64,000 bases of DNA, taken from Lepagella muris (GTDB lineage: Bacteria; Bacteroidota; Bacteroidia; Bacteroidales; Muribaculaceae). Below, piece after piece: positions 1 to 8,864 of the stretch (position 1 is the first letter of the stretch; every line of letters begins with the position of its first letter). The DNA lies in NCBI RefSeq assembly GCF_004793975.1, contig NZ_SRYB01000003.1:124001-188000 (forward strand). Direction: 5' to 3'. Under the pieces are notes generated by a model. The model was given only the letters and a program-made list of their open reading frames with translations. It had not been told where the DNA came from and made no database searches. The position numbers were made by a program, and so were the translations under genes.

Positions 1-211
1 CTGCATCTTCAAAGGTTTCTGCAATCGCTTCAGAGATTCTCTCAATATGAAAATATGATTTCAAATCATTGAAATTTTTCATAAAGAAATTAAGTAGATA
101 CTCGGCATTATTCCATCGATTAAATATATCGGTAAGCTCATCATCCTCCTTATCTGGTTGTTTGACAGCCCACAGATGGTCATAATCTTTGAGTATTCTT
201 ACAAATTCCAT
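1..211 (-). CDS. Hypothetical protein, N-terminal part (runs off the window)
   Basis: The frame read leftward from the ATG at 211 gives 70 residues (MEFVRILKDYDHLWAVK...) and is still open at base 1, so the gene is cut by the window edge. The start is supported by a good Bacteroidales promoter just upstream (TATCTTTG at 240-233). From memory, proteins opening in this way are small conserved Bacteroidales proteins often beside a helix-turn-helix gene, which suggests a toxin-antitoxin-like pair. The partner is outside the window, so the function remains unknown. No signal peptide or membrane segment is visible. Confidence 0.7.
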   Translation of the reverse strand, partial: MEFVRILKDYDHLWAVKQPDKEDDELTDIFNRWNNAEYLLNFFMKNFNDLKSYFHIERISEAIAETFEDA

Positions 212-232
212 AATCTGAAAATTTAATTTATG

Positions 233-240
233 CAAAGATA
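233..240 (-). promoter_or_regulatory. Promoter -7 box of the leftward hypothetical gene
   Basis: On the minus strand TATCTTTG matches the Bacteroidales -7 consensus TAnnTTTG. A TTG lies about 20 bases upstream, as expected for the -33 element. The start codon is about 22 bases downstream. Confidence 0.65.
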
Positions 241-447
241 AGCCTAAATTTTTTATTGTGCAACTTATAAGTTTATATTGTTGGGATATTGGTGGTTTTA
301 TTACTAAAGTGTAATCCTTACATATTGGTAATATTGAGACCGGGCATTTCATTCTAATTTTATGACTAAATAAAAAATATCGTATATCTCAATAATTCAG
401 TAATTTATAATTGGATATTAATTTTATTACTAAAATATTTTGATTAT

Positions 448-463
448 CACTACATCTTTAGTG
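448..463. promoter_or_regulatory. Candidate BlaI-type operator
   Basis: CACTACATCTTTAGTG is a dyad (CACTA-N6-TAGTG) resembling BlaI/MecI operators built on ACTACA/TGTAGT half sites. It lies just upstream of the promoter of the blaI-like gene, where an autorepressor would bind. Binding is inferred from position and symmetry. Confidence 0.45.
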
Positions 464-484
464 GTATAACTTAAAAATTAGTAT

Positions 485-492
485 TATCTTTG
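485..492 (+). promoter_or_regulatory. Promoter -7 box of the first blaI/M56 operon
   Basis: TATCTTTG matches TAnnTTTG and lies 25 bases before the ATG at 518. It would drive the blaI-like gene, the M56 peptidase gene and probably the barrel gene after it. Confidence 0.65.
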
Positions 493-517
493 CGGTGTAA
501 TTAAATTTGACACCATT

Positions 518-877
518 ATGAAGAAACTATCTGAACGTGAAGAAGAGATAATGAGTATCCTTTGGAACAAGGGTCCTCTTTTCGTGCGCGAAATTGTGGA
601 ATCGATGCCTGAGCCTCGTCCTCATTTCAATACTGTAGCAACCTTCTTGAAAGGATTGGAAACCAAGGGGTGGGTAAAAAAAGAGTTTCTCGGAAACGCC
701 AACCGCTATCATCCCATTAAGGAGCTTGAGCCTTACCGACAGCAATCCCTGAAAAGCATTATCAGTCGATTTTTCGGTGGCTCGTCGTTCAATCTCGTTT
801 CCACCTTGACACGTGATGATTCAATCACAGCTGATGAACTGCGCGAAATTATTGAGATTATAGAAAAGAAAAAATAA
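518..877 (+). CDS. BlaI/MecI/CopY family transcriptional repressor
   Basis: A 119-residue winged-helix repressor of the BlaI/MecI family. The N-terminal half has the typical features: LSEREEEIMSILWNKGP (helix 1), then VREIVESM and HFNTVATFLKGLETKGWVKK (recognition helix and wing, roughly residues 22-54). The C-terminal helices would dimerise. In this family the repressor is cleaved or released when the partner M56 membrane peptidase is activated, which derepresses the operon. That partner starts 5 bases downstream. There is no beta-lactamase gene nearby; the next gene is an outer-membrane barrel protein, so the regulated output is probably envelope remodelling or transport. Confidence 0.9.
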   Translation: MKKLSEREEEIMSILWNKGPLFVREIVESMPEPRPHFNTVATFLKGLETKGWVKKEFLGNANRYHPIKELEPYRQQSLKSIISRFFGGSSFNLVSTLTRDDSITADELREIIEIIEKKK

Positions 878-882
878 AGTCT

Positions 883-2019
883 ATGGGAGCAATCACCCAA
901 TATGCACTACAAGTGGCTTTGTTGCTATGCGTGGTGTATCTACTATATAAATGGACTCTGGCGAGTTGTACTTTCAGTCGATTTAACCGAGTCGTCTTGC
1001 TTTGTATGTATGTAATAGTACTAATTGCAATACCTGCTTACACTTTGTATTCATCTGCATATACAGAACCTGATGCGGAGTCACCGGAGCTGCAAATCAA
1101 AGAGGAAGTTACTGCTCTTTCCGATAGACCTGCTCCAATGTGGCCCAAGATAGTGAGTATAATCTATATGGCAGGAGCGATTGTGGCTATCGTCGTGACA
1201 TCCCATTCTATACTGCATATAATGCAAATCATCAGGCATGGAGTAAAAGAGAAACGAGATAAATTCACTCTTGTTTTTTCAGACAACAAAAAAATATCTC
1301 CATTTAGCTGGGGAAAATACATCGTAGTCCCGTATGAGGAGACACCAAATGATGATCTTGATATGATCATTGCTCACGAACGTGTTCACATTAATCTGTG
1401 CCATTGGATTGACCTTGCCATTGGTCAGGCTATTATTATTATCAATTGGTTTAATCCGGCTGCATATCTTATGATGAGAGAGTTGCAGAATGTACACGAA
1501 TTTGAAGTTGACAATTTCATGATTAAGTCCGGTATAGACCGACGGCAATATCAGATGTTGCTTATCAGAAATGCCTCTGGCTCATTATTTCCATCTATAG
1601 CCGACAGCCTATGTCATGGTCAACTGAAAACGCGCATCAAATTGATGATGTCACCACGTAGCAACCCTCTGCGCAAGGTCTTGGCATCACTTTTCGTGCC
1701 GATAGTCGCCATGACTATATTTGGAATTAATACTCCGGTTCTTGCTTCGCAGCTATCTGAGATTGCCGGAACTTACATATTCACATCTGATTACAATCAG
1801 CTAATATATGAAGTATATGGCGTCAACCATTTAGTCTATTATACCCGGGATGGTCAGCTTGTAAGTATCAGTATGGATTTGCCGGAGGGAGAGACTCCAA
1901 AGTTTTATATAAACAAGCATCTTGCTTCGCAGAGTGAGTTATCCCATATAAAATCAGATGATGTATTGTTTATAATGGGAGACAGTAACAATCACAGGTT
2001 TATCATAAAGACTAAATAA
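883..2019 (+). CDS. M56 family (BlaR1-like) membrane metallopeptidase
   Basis: A 378-residue membrane protease of the BlaR1/MecR1 family (M56). The N-terminus has hydrophobic helices (residues about 5-25, 35-55 and 88-110), followed by a cytoplasmic zinc-protease domain with HERVH at 165-169 (HExxH) and a downstream E in the HEFEVDN segment. BlaR1 carries a penicillin-binding sensor of roughly 250 residues after its last helix; here only about 90 residues follow, so a beta-lactam sensor is absent and the stimulus must differ. It sits directly behind the BlaI-like gene and is presumed to cleave that repressor. Confidence 0.85.
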   Translation: MGAITQYALQVALLLCVVYLLYKWTLASCTFSRFNRVVLLCMYVIVLIAIPAYTLYSSAYTEPDAESPELQIKEEVTALSDRPAPMWPKIVSIIYMAGAIVAIVVTSHSILHIMQIIRHGVKEKRDKFTLVFSDNKKISPFSWGKYIVVPYEETPNDDLDMIIAHERVHINLCHWIDLAIGQAIIIINWFNPAAYLMMRELQNVHEFEVDNFMIKSGIDRRQYQMLLIRNASGSLFPSIADSLCHGQLKTRIKLMMSPRSNPLRKVLASLFVPIVAMTIFGINTPVLASQLSEIAGTYIFTSDYNQLIYEVYGVNHLVYYTRDGQLVSISMDLPEGETPKFYINKHLASQSELSHIKSDDVLFIMGDSNNHRFIIKTK

Positions 2020-2104
2020 TATAATAAATTAATAATCAATAAACTGACTTCTTGATTTCTCAAGAAGCAGCCCGTTTTATACCTTAAAAACAAAGTTAAC
2101 GAAT

Positions 2105-4243
2105 ATGAAACAGTCAACTTTAACCTTATTTTTTGCATGCATGCCAGCAATTGCATCCGCACAAACTACTACCGACTCAATTGCCGATGAATGGGAGCGG
2201 CAACTTGAACTCAACGAAGTAGTGGTGGTGGCTCGACGCCCCGTAGTGAAGCAACAGGAAGGCAAACTGATCTATCTTGTCAAGAACGATCCCTATGCAA
2301 AAGGACTTGATGGTATGACACTTCTTGACCGTATCCCCCGCGTTTCTGTCAATAATGGGTCAGTGAGCGTTGCGGGAAAAGGGAATATCCGTTATATAAT
2401 TGATGGGGTTCTTATGGAACTCGATGCATCGGCAATGAAAATGCGGTTGCAAAATCTCCTTGCTGAAAACATTGAAAAAATAGAGTTGCTCACAACGCCT
2501 CCTTCGCGCTATACAGTTGAAGCCAATGCTGTCTATATCTCCATCACAACACGCAACGAGAGCTTAGGAACACGGGGCAGTGTTTACGGATCTCTTAATC
2601 AGGGGAACAAACTTCGTGAGTATTTCAGTGGAAGCATAAGCCACACTACGCGTCGGGTGGAAATAGCATTTGATGTAAACCTTCAGAACTACCATAATGA
2701 AAACGACAACGAGATGCAGTATATTTTTGCCGATTATACGCGAAAATCCTCCACTTCTAATAAGTCACATGACTTCTCCACAGGGCTTAACGCATTGTTA
2801 CGATATAAATTCACCCCATCCATGAATATGGGAATAATCGCCAACTATAAATATGGCAACACATCGGTAAATGGTTCTAATTTCACTGATTATAGGAATT
2901 ATACGTCATCCACACTCACCACATCCAAATCATGTCCGAATAATGCGTTGACATTAACAGGGTTCTATGATTGGTCTTTTGGGAATAAGGGGGAACGAAT
3001 GGAATTGACATATAATTACTTTAATCGGCATAGCCCGGAGTCTGCCATTATCAGCACAACATATAACAATGATTTTGGCGAAAACGGAATTGATGAAACC
3101 GGAGACAATGACTATCGTTTTCATATTGGCAAGGCTGACTTTAAACTTCCATATTCTTGGGGTCAACTTGAGACAGGCATTTCATATACGGATATTCTCA
3201 ACTCTTCAGATAATTACACTCAATATTTTGAAGCAGGCGGTGCCGCCGAACATTTGACTGTAAATCTGTTTGACTACAAAGAGCGAATAGCTGCCGCCTA
3301 TTTCTCAGCGTCACGCTCATTTGGAAATGGCTTGTGGGGCAAAGTCGGTCTCAGATATGAATACACTTGGACTAAAGGGGTACAGCGTACAACCTCTGAA
3401 ATCAATAGAAATAATTATGGTCAGTTGTTTCCTACTGCCAATCTTTCATGGAGTAAAAACAATATCGGGTCTTTTAATCTAGGCTATTCCATTGGGATGG
3501 GACGTCCAAATCTATGGGAACTAAACCCATTCAGGTATTATTCTACAACAGATGAATATTCCGGTGGAAATCCGGAGTTAAAACCTACAATCTATAACAA
3601 TGCGGAAATAAACTACTACGGGTTGGGGGGACTTTACGCTGTGCTATATACATCTTTTGCATCTGATGCAATCACCCACATTCGCCGCTTTGATAAGGAT
3701 GGGATTATGAGCACAATACCTTACAACTGCTTGGCAACTAATAAAACAGGCTTATATGCTTCATATAAGCGTAATATCTTTGATTGGTGGGAAATGCAAG
3801 TGGGAGGAGAAGCGTTCCATACTTATTCACGCTGCAACTTATCCGATTTTCAGGTAAATAACATAGAGGATTGGTCGGGAAAAATAGAAGTGTCGGCTAA
3901 TTGGATGCTCAACAGGCAGAAGACATTGAAATTCAATGCTCGGTTTACTCATTTCTTCCCGTGGCAGCAAAATATGGTAAACTATGAATCATTCCAGATT
4001 CTCAACTTTACCATCAGATATGCATTGCTCAACAACCGACTGAACTTAAGTCTGACAGCTAATGATATATTCGGATGGAACAAAACGAAATCAAAGGAAC
4101 ATTATGCGGACTACACAATTCGACACACATTCAACCCTAATAGTGCTTATGTCATCTTTGGTATCAGCTACACATTCGGTCGCGAGAAGGTTGTCGGCGT
4201 GTTCCGCAATTCCAAGGAAGATCAATCCGGGCGAACTAAATAA
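2105..4243 (+). CDS. Outer membrane beta-barrel protein, TonB-receptor-like
   Basis: A 712-residue outer-membrane protein. A cleavable signal peptide (ending near ASAQ, residue 20) is followed by a TonB-box-like stretch (LNEVVVVARRP), a plug-like domain (to about residue 150: LLDRIPRVSVN, YIIDGVLME, ENIEKIELL) and a long series of aromatic-rich amphipathic strands forming the barrel. It lacks the carboxypeptidase-like N-terminal domain found in the receptors at 6242 and 30378 and resembles the shorter barrel family also seen at 20502. It follows the M56 gene by 85 bases in the same direction and is the likely output of the first BlaI/M56 circuit. The ligand is unknown. Confidence 0.85.
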   Translation: MKQSTLTLFFACMPAIASAQTTTDSIADEWERQLELNEVVVVARRPVVKQQEGKLIYLVKNDPYAKGLDGMTLLDRIPRVSVNNGSVSVAGKGNIRYIIDGVLMELDASAMKMRLQNLLAENIEKIELLTTPPSRYTVEANAVYISITTRNESLGTRGSVYGSLNQGNKLREYFSGSISHTTRRVEIAFDVNLQNYHNENDNEMQYIFADYTRKSSTSNKSHDFSTGLNALLRYKFTPSMNMGIIANYKYGNTSVNGSNFTDYRNYTSSTLTTSKSCPNNALTLTGFYDWSFGNKGERMELTYNYFNRHSPESAIISTTYNNDFGENGIDETGDNDYRFHIGKADFKLPYSWGQLETGISYTDILNSSDNYTQYFEAGGAAEHLTVNLFDYKERIAAAYFSASRSFGNGLWGKVGLRYEYTWTKGVQRTTSEINRNNYGQLFPTANLSWSKNNIGSFNLGYSIGMGRPNLWELNPFRYYSTTDEYSGGNPELKPTIYNNAEINYYGLGGLYAVLYTSFASDAITHIRRFDKDGIMSTIPYNCLATNKTGLYASYKRNIFDWWEMQVGGEAFHTYSRCNLSDFQVNNIEDWSGKIEVSANWMLNRQKTLKFNARFTHFFPWQQNMVNYESFQILNFTIRYALLNNRLNLSLTANDIFGWNKTKSKEHYADYTIRHTFNPNSAYVIFGISYTFGREKVVGVFRNSKEDQSGRTK

Positions 4244-4399
4244 CGAAACTTCATACAGAGATTTCATGTTGTCCCATACCGGAATTATTCTTATTTTTGT
4301 AGTCTCGGTTATCACATTGGTTTGTTAACCTTTAGGAATAACTTCATTTTGAGATAAGTAAGAGTTAAAAGATTTGTATATTTCCATAAACCATAAACA

Positions 4400-4427
4400 A
4401 CTGAAGTACAGCTTGCGACACTTCAGT
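4400..4427. terminator. Hairpin between the two BlaI operons
   Basis: ACTGAAGT and ACTTCAGT form a perfect 8-bp stem with a 12-base loop. The A-run directly after it would be a U-run only for a minus-strand transcript, so it is a weak terminator for the + strand. It lies between the barrel gene and the second operon promoter. Confidence 0.4.
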
Positions 4428-4449
4428 AAAAAAGGTGTTAACAATTATT

Positions 4450-4485
4450 AACTATAAAATATAGTTGCAACTATAAATTATAGTT
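4450..4485. promoter_or_regulatory. Twin perfect palindromes: operators of the second BlaI operon
   Basis: AACTATAAAATATAGTT (4450-4466) and AACTATAAATTATAGTT (4469-4485) are both perfect 17-bp palindromes, with centres 19 bp apart. The first ends on the TTG of the -33 element (4465-4467) and the second fills the space between -33 and the -7 box. Occupancy by the BlaI-like protein encoded 27 bases downstream would block transcription. Position and symmetry are seen directly; the protein that binds is inferred. Confidence 0.75.
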
Positions 4486-4493
4486 TATATTTG
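4486..4493 (+). promoter_or_regulatory. Promoter -7 box of the second blaI/M56 operon
   Basis: TATATTTG matches TAnnTTTG, with TTG 18 bases upstream at 4465-4467. It argues that translation starts at the ATG at 4512 rather than at the TTG at 4491, which lies inside the promoter. Confidence 0.7.
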
Positions 4494-4511
4494 CACCATA
4501 AATTCTTTAGT

Positions 4512-4883
4512 ATGGAAAAACTGACGGCAAAAGAAGAAGAAGTACTCGGTTTCTTTTGGAAACACGGAGCATTGCATGTTAAGGATATTGTTGACATGTA
4601 TGATGACCCCAAACCACATTTCAACACTATATCAACTATTGTGCGTGCGTTGGAAGATAAAGGATATGTTGGACACACCCAACAAGGTAAGACTTACCTC
4701 TATCACGCAGCAATAGCCGAACAGGAAATGGGCAAGAAATCCATCGGAAATTTAGTGAGCAGGTATTTCAAAAATTCATATCTCAAGGTTGTTTCTTCAT
4801 TTGTAGAAGACGGCAATCTGCCGATTGAAGATTTACGAAAGTTACTCAACGAGGTTGAGCAATCTCATAAAACCGAACAGTAA
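4512..4883 (+). CDS. BlaI/MecI/CopY family transcriptional repressor (second copy)
   Basis: A 123-residue paralogue of the repressor at 518, with the same winged-helix pattern: LTAKEEEVLGFFWKHG, VKDIVDMYDDPKPHFNT and IVRALEDKGYVGH. The open frame extends upstream to a TTG at 4491, but that would overlap the -7 box, so the ATG at 4512 is chosen. Its stop overlaps the start of the M56 gene by one base, implying translational coupling. Two palindromes over its promoter make autorepression likely. The two repressors differ enough, and their upstream dyads differ enough, that the circuits may be insulated from each other. Confidence 0.88.
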   Translation: MEKLTAKEEEVLGFFWKHGALHVKDIVDMYDDPKPHFNTISTIVRALEDKGYVGHTQQGKTYLYHAAIAEQEMGKKSIGNLVSRYFKNSYLKVVSSFVEDGNLPIEDLRKLLNEVEQSHKTEQ

Positions 4884-6178
4884 TGAACACTATATTTTCA
4901 CACTCTCTTTCGGCATCTCTTATGATGGTGATGCTATATCCGGTTTTCTGGATTATGGTAAAACGGTGTTGCTCGTTCCGGTTTAACCGAATGTTGATGC
5001 TATCAGGAATTGCCATTATGGTTTTAGTCCCAATCGCATTGACATATAAGCCAATTGCAGATGCAATGCCAACAGATCCTTCACTACAGACAAATATCAT
5101 CCGACCTTTGGAAATCACTGCATTTAATGTGGTGCAACCAGAAGTTGTAACATCACACTTTGAACTTCTGCCGTTTATACTTGGTCTATATTGGATCGGC
5201 GTTTTTGTACTTGCCGTTCGGCTATTTATTTCATATTTCCAATTATGGAGGATTATCTCTAAGTCAGAGAAACAGCGGATTGACGGTTATGTGCTATGCC
5301 GTCATGAAAATAATGGGATTACTCCGTTCAGTTGGGGGCAATTTATAGTCCTTCCATATTCGGAAAATGAGCAATCGATACTGATACATGAAGAAGCTCA
5401 TACATTTAAGAAACATTGGATTGATGTTGCCATTGCTGATTTTTTCTGCATATTCATGTGGTATAACCCATTTGCATGGATGCTCAAGAATCTCATCAAA
5501 CTTAATCATGAATATGAGGCTGATGCTAAAGTGATTGATTCCAATATTGACGTGTTGAGTTACCAACGGCTACTTATAGCTAAAGCTGTAGGTCATCGTA
5601 CATTGCATATCGCAAACAATTTTGCCATGAGCAAAAAGGATTTTCGTCGGCGAGTCCTAACTATGAATCAAAATGACTCGCCAAAAGGTATCAAATGGAT
5701 TGCCTTAACTATACTTCCGATGCTTGCATTGGCAGTATACGCAGATACAGCGCCGTGGTCAGTGGTCATACACGATACAATCTTGAATAATAAATTTCCT
5801 TCAATAACTCAACCACCAACTGAAATAGTTGCAGAATATTCCGTTGAAAAAAATACACCTAAAGAATTACCTGCGACATTAGTCACTATGAGGCTTCCTT
5901 CTCCATTGACTGATCCGGAGCCGCTATTAAAGCAATTTGAAATGTCGATGGAGTTGGCGTATAAAGATTTAATTCCGGATAAGATACTTGTCAGAATACA
6001 GACTGATGAAGATGGCAATATCGTGAGTGCGACTACTGATCATGACGACAATCCCGAAGTGCGTGTGGTGGTTGAACGTGCTACCAATCAGATAGTATTC
6101 GAGGTTGTGAAAGATGGAGATCGGAAGATAAGCACGCGATTTGCTCTGCCTATACGAAAAGTATCCTTGCCAATGTAA
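4883..6178 (+). CDS. M56 family (BlaR1-like) membrane metallopeptidase (second copy)
   Basis: A 431-residue M56 protease. It has hydrophobic segments at about 8-28, 35-55 and 95-115, then the cytoplasmic protease domain with HEEAH at 169-173 and a downstream NHEYEAD segment providing the third zinc ligand. A further hydrophobic segment lies near residues 270-290. The remaining C-terminal part has the look of a small periplasmic domain related to TonB C-terminal folds (DEDGNIVSA followed by a strand pattern), not a penicillin-binding domain. It should relieve repression by the co-transcribed BlaI-like protein in response to an unknown envelope signal. Confidence 0.85.
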   Translation: MNTIFSHSLSASLMMVMLYPVFWIMVKRCCSFRFNRMLMLSGIAIMVLVPIALTYKPIADAMPTDPSLQTNIIRPLEITAFNVVQPEVVTSHFELLPFILGLYWIGVFVLAVRLFISYFQLWRIISKSEKQRIDGYVLCRHENNGITPFSWGQFIVLPYSENEQSILIHEEAHTFKKHWIDVAIADFFCIFMWYNPFAWMLKNLIKLNHEYEADAKVIDSNIDVLSYQRLLIAKAVGHRTLHIANNFAMSKKDFRRRVLTMNQNDSPKGIKWIALTILPMLALAVYADTAPWSVVIHDTILNNKFPSITQPPTEIVAEYSVEKNTPKELPATLVTMRLPSPLTDPEPLLKQFEMSMELAYKDLIPDKILVRIQTDEDGNIVSATTDHDDNPEVRVVVERATNQIVFEVVKDGDRKISTRFALPIRKVSLPM

Positions 6179-6241
6179 ATCAGATATTTATAATAATTTA
6201 GTTAGGTTGCCGCATAGCGGTGACGGGCTAATCTCATACCT

Positions 6242-8854
6242 ATGCCAAAGAATAATATCATAAATATCATTACTGTAACAGCTATGTTAATGTCTGCTTT
6301 GCAAGGCATTGCACAGGTTGAAATTTGTGGGGTTGTAAAAACCGCACAGGGGAGAGGTGTGGATTTTATCAATGTAATTATCGCTCCTGCCAATTCTCCC
6401 AAACAAATCCTGTCATCGGCTTTTACAGATGAGAATGGCATATTCACCATACCTGTAAATAACGACTGCGATAGCTTGTTTCTAAAAGTATCAAGTCTTG
6501 AGATTGTACCGATGACTATCAAAATACCTAATCGTTCGGGAACATACGACATCGTCGTGGAGAATAAATCAATCGAACTGAAAGAGGTTGTGGTGAAATC
6601 CAAGAAGATATATTCGCAAGGCGACACTATAAACTACAATGTCGCGAATTTCCTTTCGCAGAATGATCAAGCCCTTGCCGATGTGCTGAAGAAAATGCCG
6701 GGTATCACAGTGTCGGATGCCGGGCAGGTATCATATCAGGGCAAGCCGATAAAGAATTTCTATATCGAGGGGTTGGATCTGATGAAGGGTCATTACGGCA
6801 TAGCGACGAACAACATCGACCCCAACAACATCTCGACTGTGCAGGTGCTTGAAAACCATCAGGACATAAAGGCTCTCAAAGGTCTGCGCCCCGAAGAGCA
6901 GGCATCAATCAATATAAAGCTTAAAGAGGGAGTGAAAGGTGTGTTCAATCTCATAGCCACCCTCGGAGGTGGATATGGCGATGAGGTGCTTTGGGATAAC
7001 TCTGCCATCGCCACATATTTCAAGCGCAACAGCCAGTTCCTTGCCACATACAAGGGGAACAATACTGGAGAATATTTGTCGCAGGAGCTGTATTCCTTTG
7101 ACAACGACTATTCGCGAACATCAAACATCGCCGATATTTCCATGCCTTCAGCTCCGGGGATTGACAAACGGCTTTATTTCTTCAACCGTTCGCATAGTGC
7201 CACTTTCAACAACGTGTATCGCGTAGGCAAATCCGGCGAACTTGGCATAAATGCTGCATACCTTAACGATCGAGATTCCGGAGAGAACTATTCAAGTACG
7301 TCGAATACCCTTCCCGACGGCTCACAGAATATAGTCGATGAGTTGATGAATGGCAGGTCCCGCACCAATAAGGCTTACGGAGACCTGACATATATGCTCA
7401 ATGGTGACGAAACCTATTTGAAAGAACAGTTGAAATTTGATTGGAGTGTCACTGATGCTGACAGCCGCATATTGGCAGGAGATGAAGATATATCCCAGAC
7501 AGGCAAGACGGACACGTACCGGCTGCTCAACAAATTTCATCTCACTGACCGCAGTTCGGAATATCGTGGTTATGAGATATATTCGCTCGTCAATCTTGAG
7601 AGGCGTCCACATAGCTTGGCTGTCTCGCCCAATCTTTTCCCTGAAATGATTAACGGCGATAATCTCCGCCAGGATGTAGATTACCGGAATATCTCTATCG
7701 AAAACCGCGCGGGATTACTCTCGGCATGGAAAGCGGGCAATGTTACCTTTCATCCGTCGCTGTTTGTCAATTTTCATCACAACAGTCTGACAAGCGCACT
7801 TGTTAAGTCGCATAATGATATGTATCTAAACAATATGCAAACAGGTGTCGCCACTGAAATAGCGTGGAATACGCGCAAATTCAATGCTTCGCTCTATATC
7901 CCCATCGGTTACCGTTACTTTGGGTTGAAGAACAGAGCGGATGAAAACACTTCAGATAGAAATCTGCTACGTGTTGAGCCTCAGTTCGATTTCTCCTACA
8001 AGATAAACGGCAACCATAATCTGAAACTCAGATCGGCATTCAATTATTCTGTACCGGAGATACAAAACCTGTACTCCAATTATATTTTGACCTCATACCG
8101 CACATTGTCGGCATACGATGTCGCCGGATTATTCGAGGGTCGCAACCTTTATAACTCATTCTCCTACGATTTCAAGAATATTCTCTCGATGAGTTTTGCC
8201 GGAATTGACCTGTCGTGGAATCGTCGGAAGCCCGACGTGCTCTATGGATCATATTACGATGGATTGGTGTCAAGAGTAATAAGCCGGCGCACGAATGAAA
8301 CCTCCGATATGCTATCAGCCCGCATAAGAGGCAGTCAGGGCTTCGACTGGCGAAGACTCAAAATAGGACTTTCGGCAGGATACAGCTATTTTGAAAGTCC
8401 GCTGCTGGTGCAGGACGAGGTGCTACGTTATTGCGGAAACTCCATAAGCGTTGAGGGGGATGTCAGTCTGTCTCCGTGGAGATGGCTCTCCGTATCTTAC
8501 GAAGGTAAATACTATCAGTCGGCATCCCGTCAGCAAGGTTTTGAACGTATGCCGTGGCTGAAGACAATGACAAACAAAGGGACTCTTAACTTCAACATCC
8601 CGGGCGGTGTAAGTCTGCGCACTTCGGTATATCATTACTACAACAATTTCAATGACGGTGACAAGTCGTTTCTGTTGCTGAATGTCGAAGTCCGGTACAC
8701 GATCAAGCGTTTTGCGTTCACCCTGTGCTGCGACAATCTGCTGAACCGCAAAAATTATATCTACTCCAGTCAATCAGCGCTGACCGAGGCGATGTCGATA
8801 TACAATATCCGCCCTCGCAGCATATTACTCAAAATCAGATTCAGAATACTCTAA
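6242..8854 (+). CDS. TonB-dependent receptor-like protein with carboxypeptidase-regulatory-like domain
   Basis: An 870-residue outer-membrane protein. A signal peptide (cleavage near GIAQ, residue 22) precedes a carboxypeptidase-like beta-sandwich (about 24-105), a spacer with LKEVVVKSKKIYSQGDTINY, a plug-like domain (about 125-235: ALADVLKKMPGITV, GKPIKNFYIEGLDL) and a barrel to the C-terminus. It is a paralogue of the protein at 30378, and like it is next to a GLPGLI gene (11 bases downstream). It starts 63 bases after the M56 gene, so it is probably under the second BlaI circuit. The transported substrate is not predictable. Confidence 0.85.
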   Translation: MPKNNIINIITVTAMLMSALQGIAQVEICGVVKTAQGRGVDFINVIIAPANSPKQILSSAFTDENGIFTIPVNNDCDSLFLKVSSLEIVPMTIKIPNRSGTYDIVVENKSIELKEVVVKSKKIYSQGDTINYNVANFLSQNDQALADVLKKMPGITVSDAGQVSYQGKPIKNFYIEGLDLMKGHYGIATNNIDPNNISTVQVLENHQDIKALKGLRPEEQASINIKLKEGVKGVFNLIATLGGGYGDEVLWDNSAIATYFKRNSQFLATYKGNNTGEYLSQELYSFDNDYSRTSNIADISMPSAPGIDKRLYFFNRSHSATFNNVYRVGKSGELGINAAYLNDRDSGENYSSTSNTLPDGSQNIVDELMNGRSRTNKAYGDLTYMLNGDETYLKEQLKFDWSVTDADSRILAGDEDISQTGKTDTYRLLNKFHLTDRSSEYRGYEIYSLVNLERRPHSLAVSPNLFPEMINGDNLRQDVDYRNISIENRAGLLSAWKAGNVTFHPSLFVNFHHNSLTSALVKSHNDMYLNNMQTGVATEIAWNTRKFNASLYIPIGYRYFGLKNRADENTSDRNLLRVEPQFDFSYKINGNHNLKLRSAFNYSVPEIQNLYSNYILTSYRTLSAYDVAGLFEGRNLYNSFSYDFKNILSMSFAGIDLSWNRRKPDVLYGSYYDGLVSRVISRRTNETSDMLSARIRGSQGFDWRRLKIGLSAGYSYFESPLLVQDEVLRYCGNSISVEGDVSLSPWRWLSVSYEGKYYQSASRQQGFERMPWLKTMTNKGTLNFNIPGGVSLRTSVYHYYNNFNDGDKSFLLLNVEVRYTIKRFAFTLCCDNLLNRKNYIYSSQSALTEAMSIYNIRPRSILLKIRFRIL

Positions 8855-8864
8855 AATTTACGAT

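Larger units (their letters stand above)
212..517. other. Divergent intergenic region with two promoters
   Basis: This AT-rich gap separates the leftward gene ending at base 1 from the rightward blaI-like gene at 518. It holds the leftward promoter (233-240), the rightward promoter (485-492) and dyads such as ATTAC-N6-GTAAT near 301-316 and CACTA-N6-TAGTG at 448-463 that could bind the BlaI-type repressor. No further gene is seen. Confidence 0.6.

Noticed and set aside
4491..4511. Upstream TTG start for the second blaI gene
   Set aside because: It falls inside the promoter -7 box, so it cannot be in the transcript.
518..6178. Beta-lactam resistance operons
   Set aside because: The M56 proteins lack the penicillin-binding sensor and no beta-lactamase gene is present.
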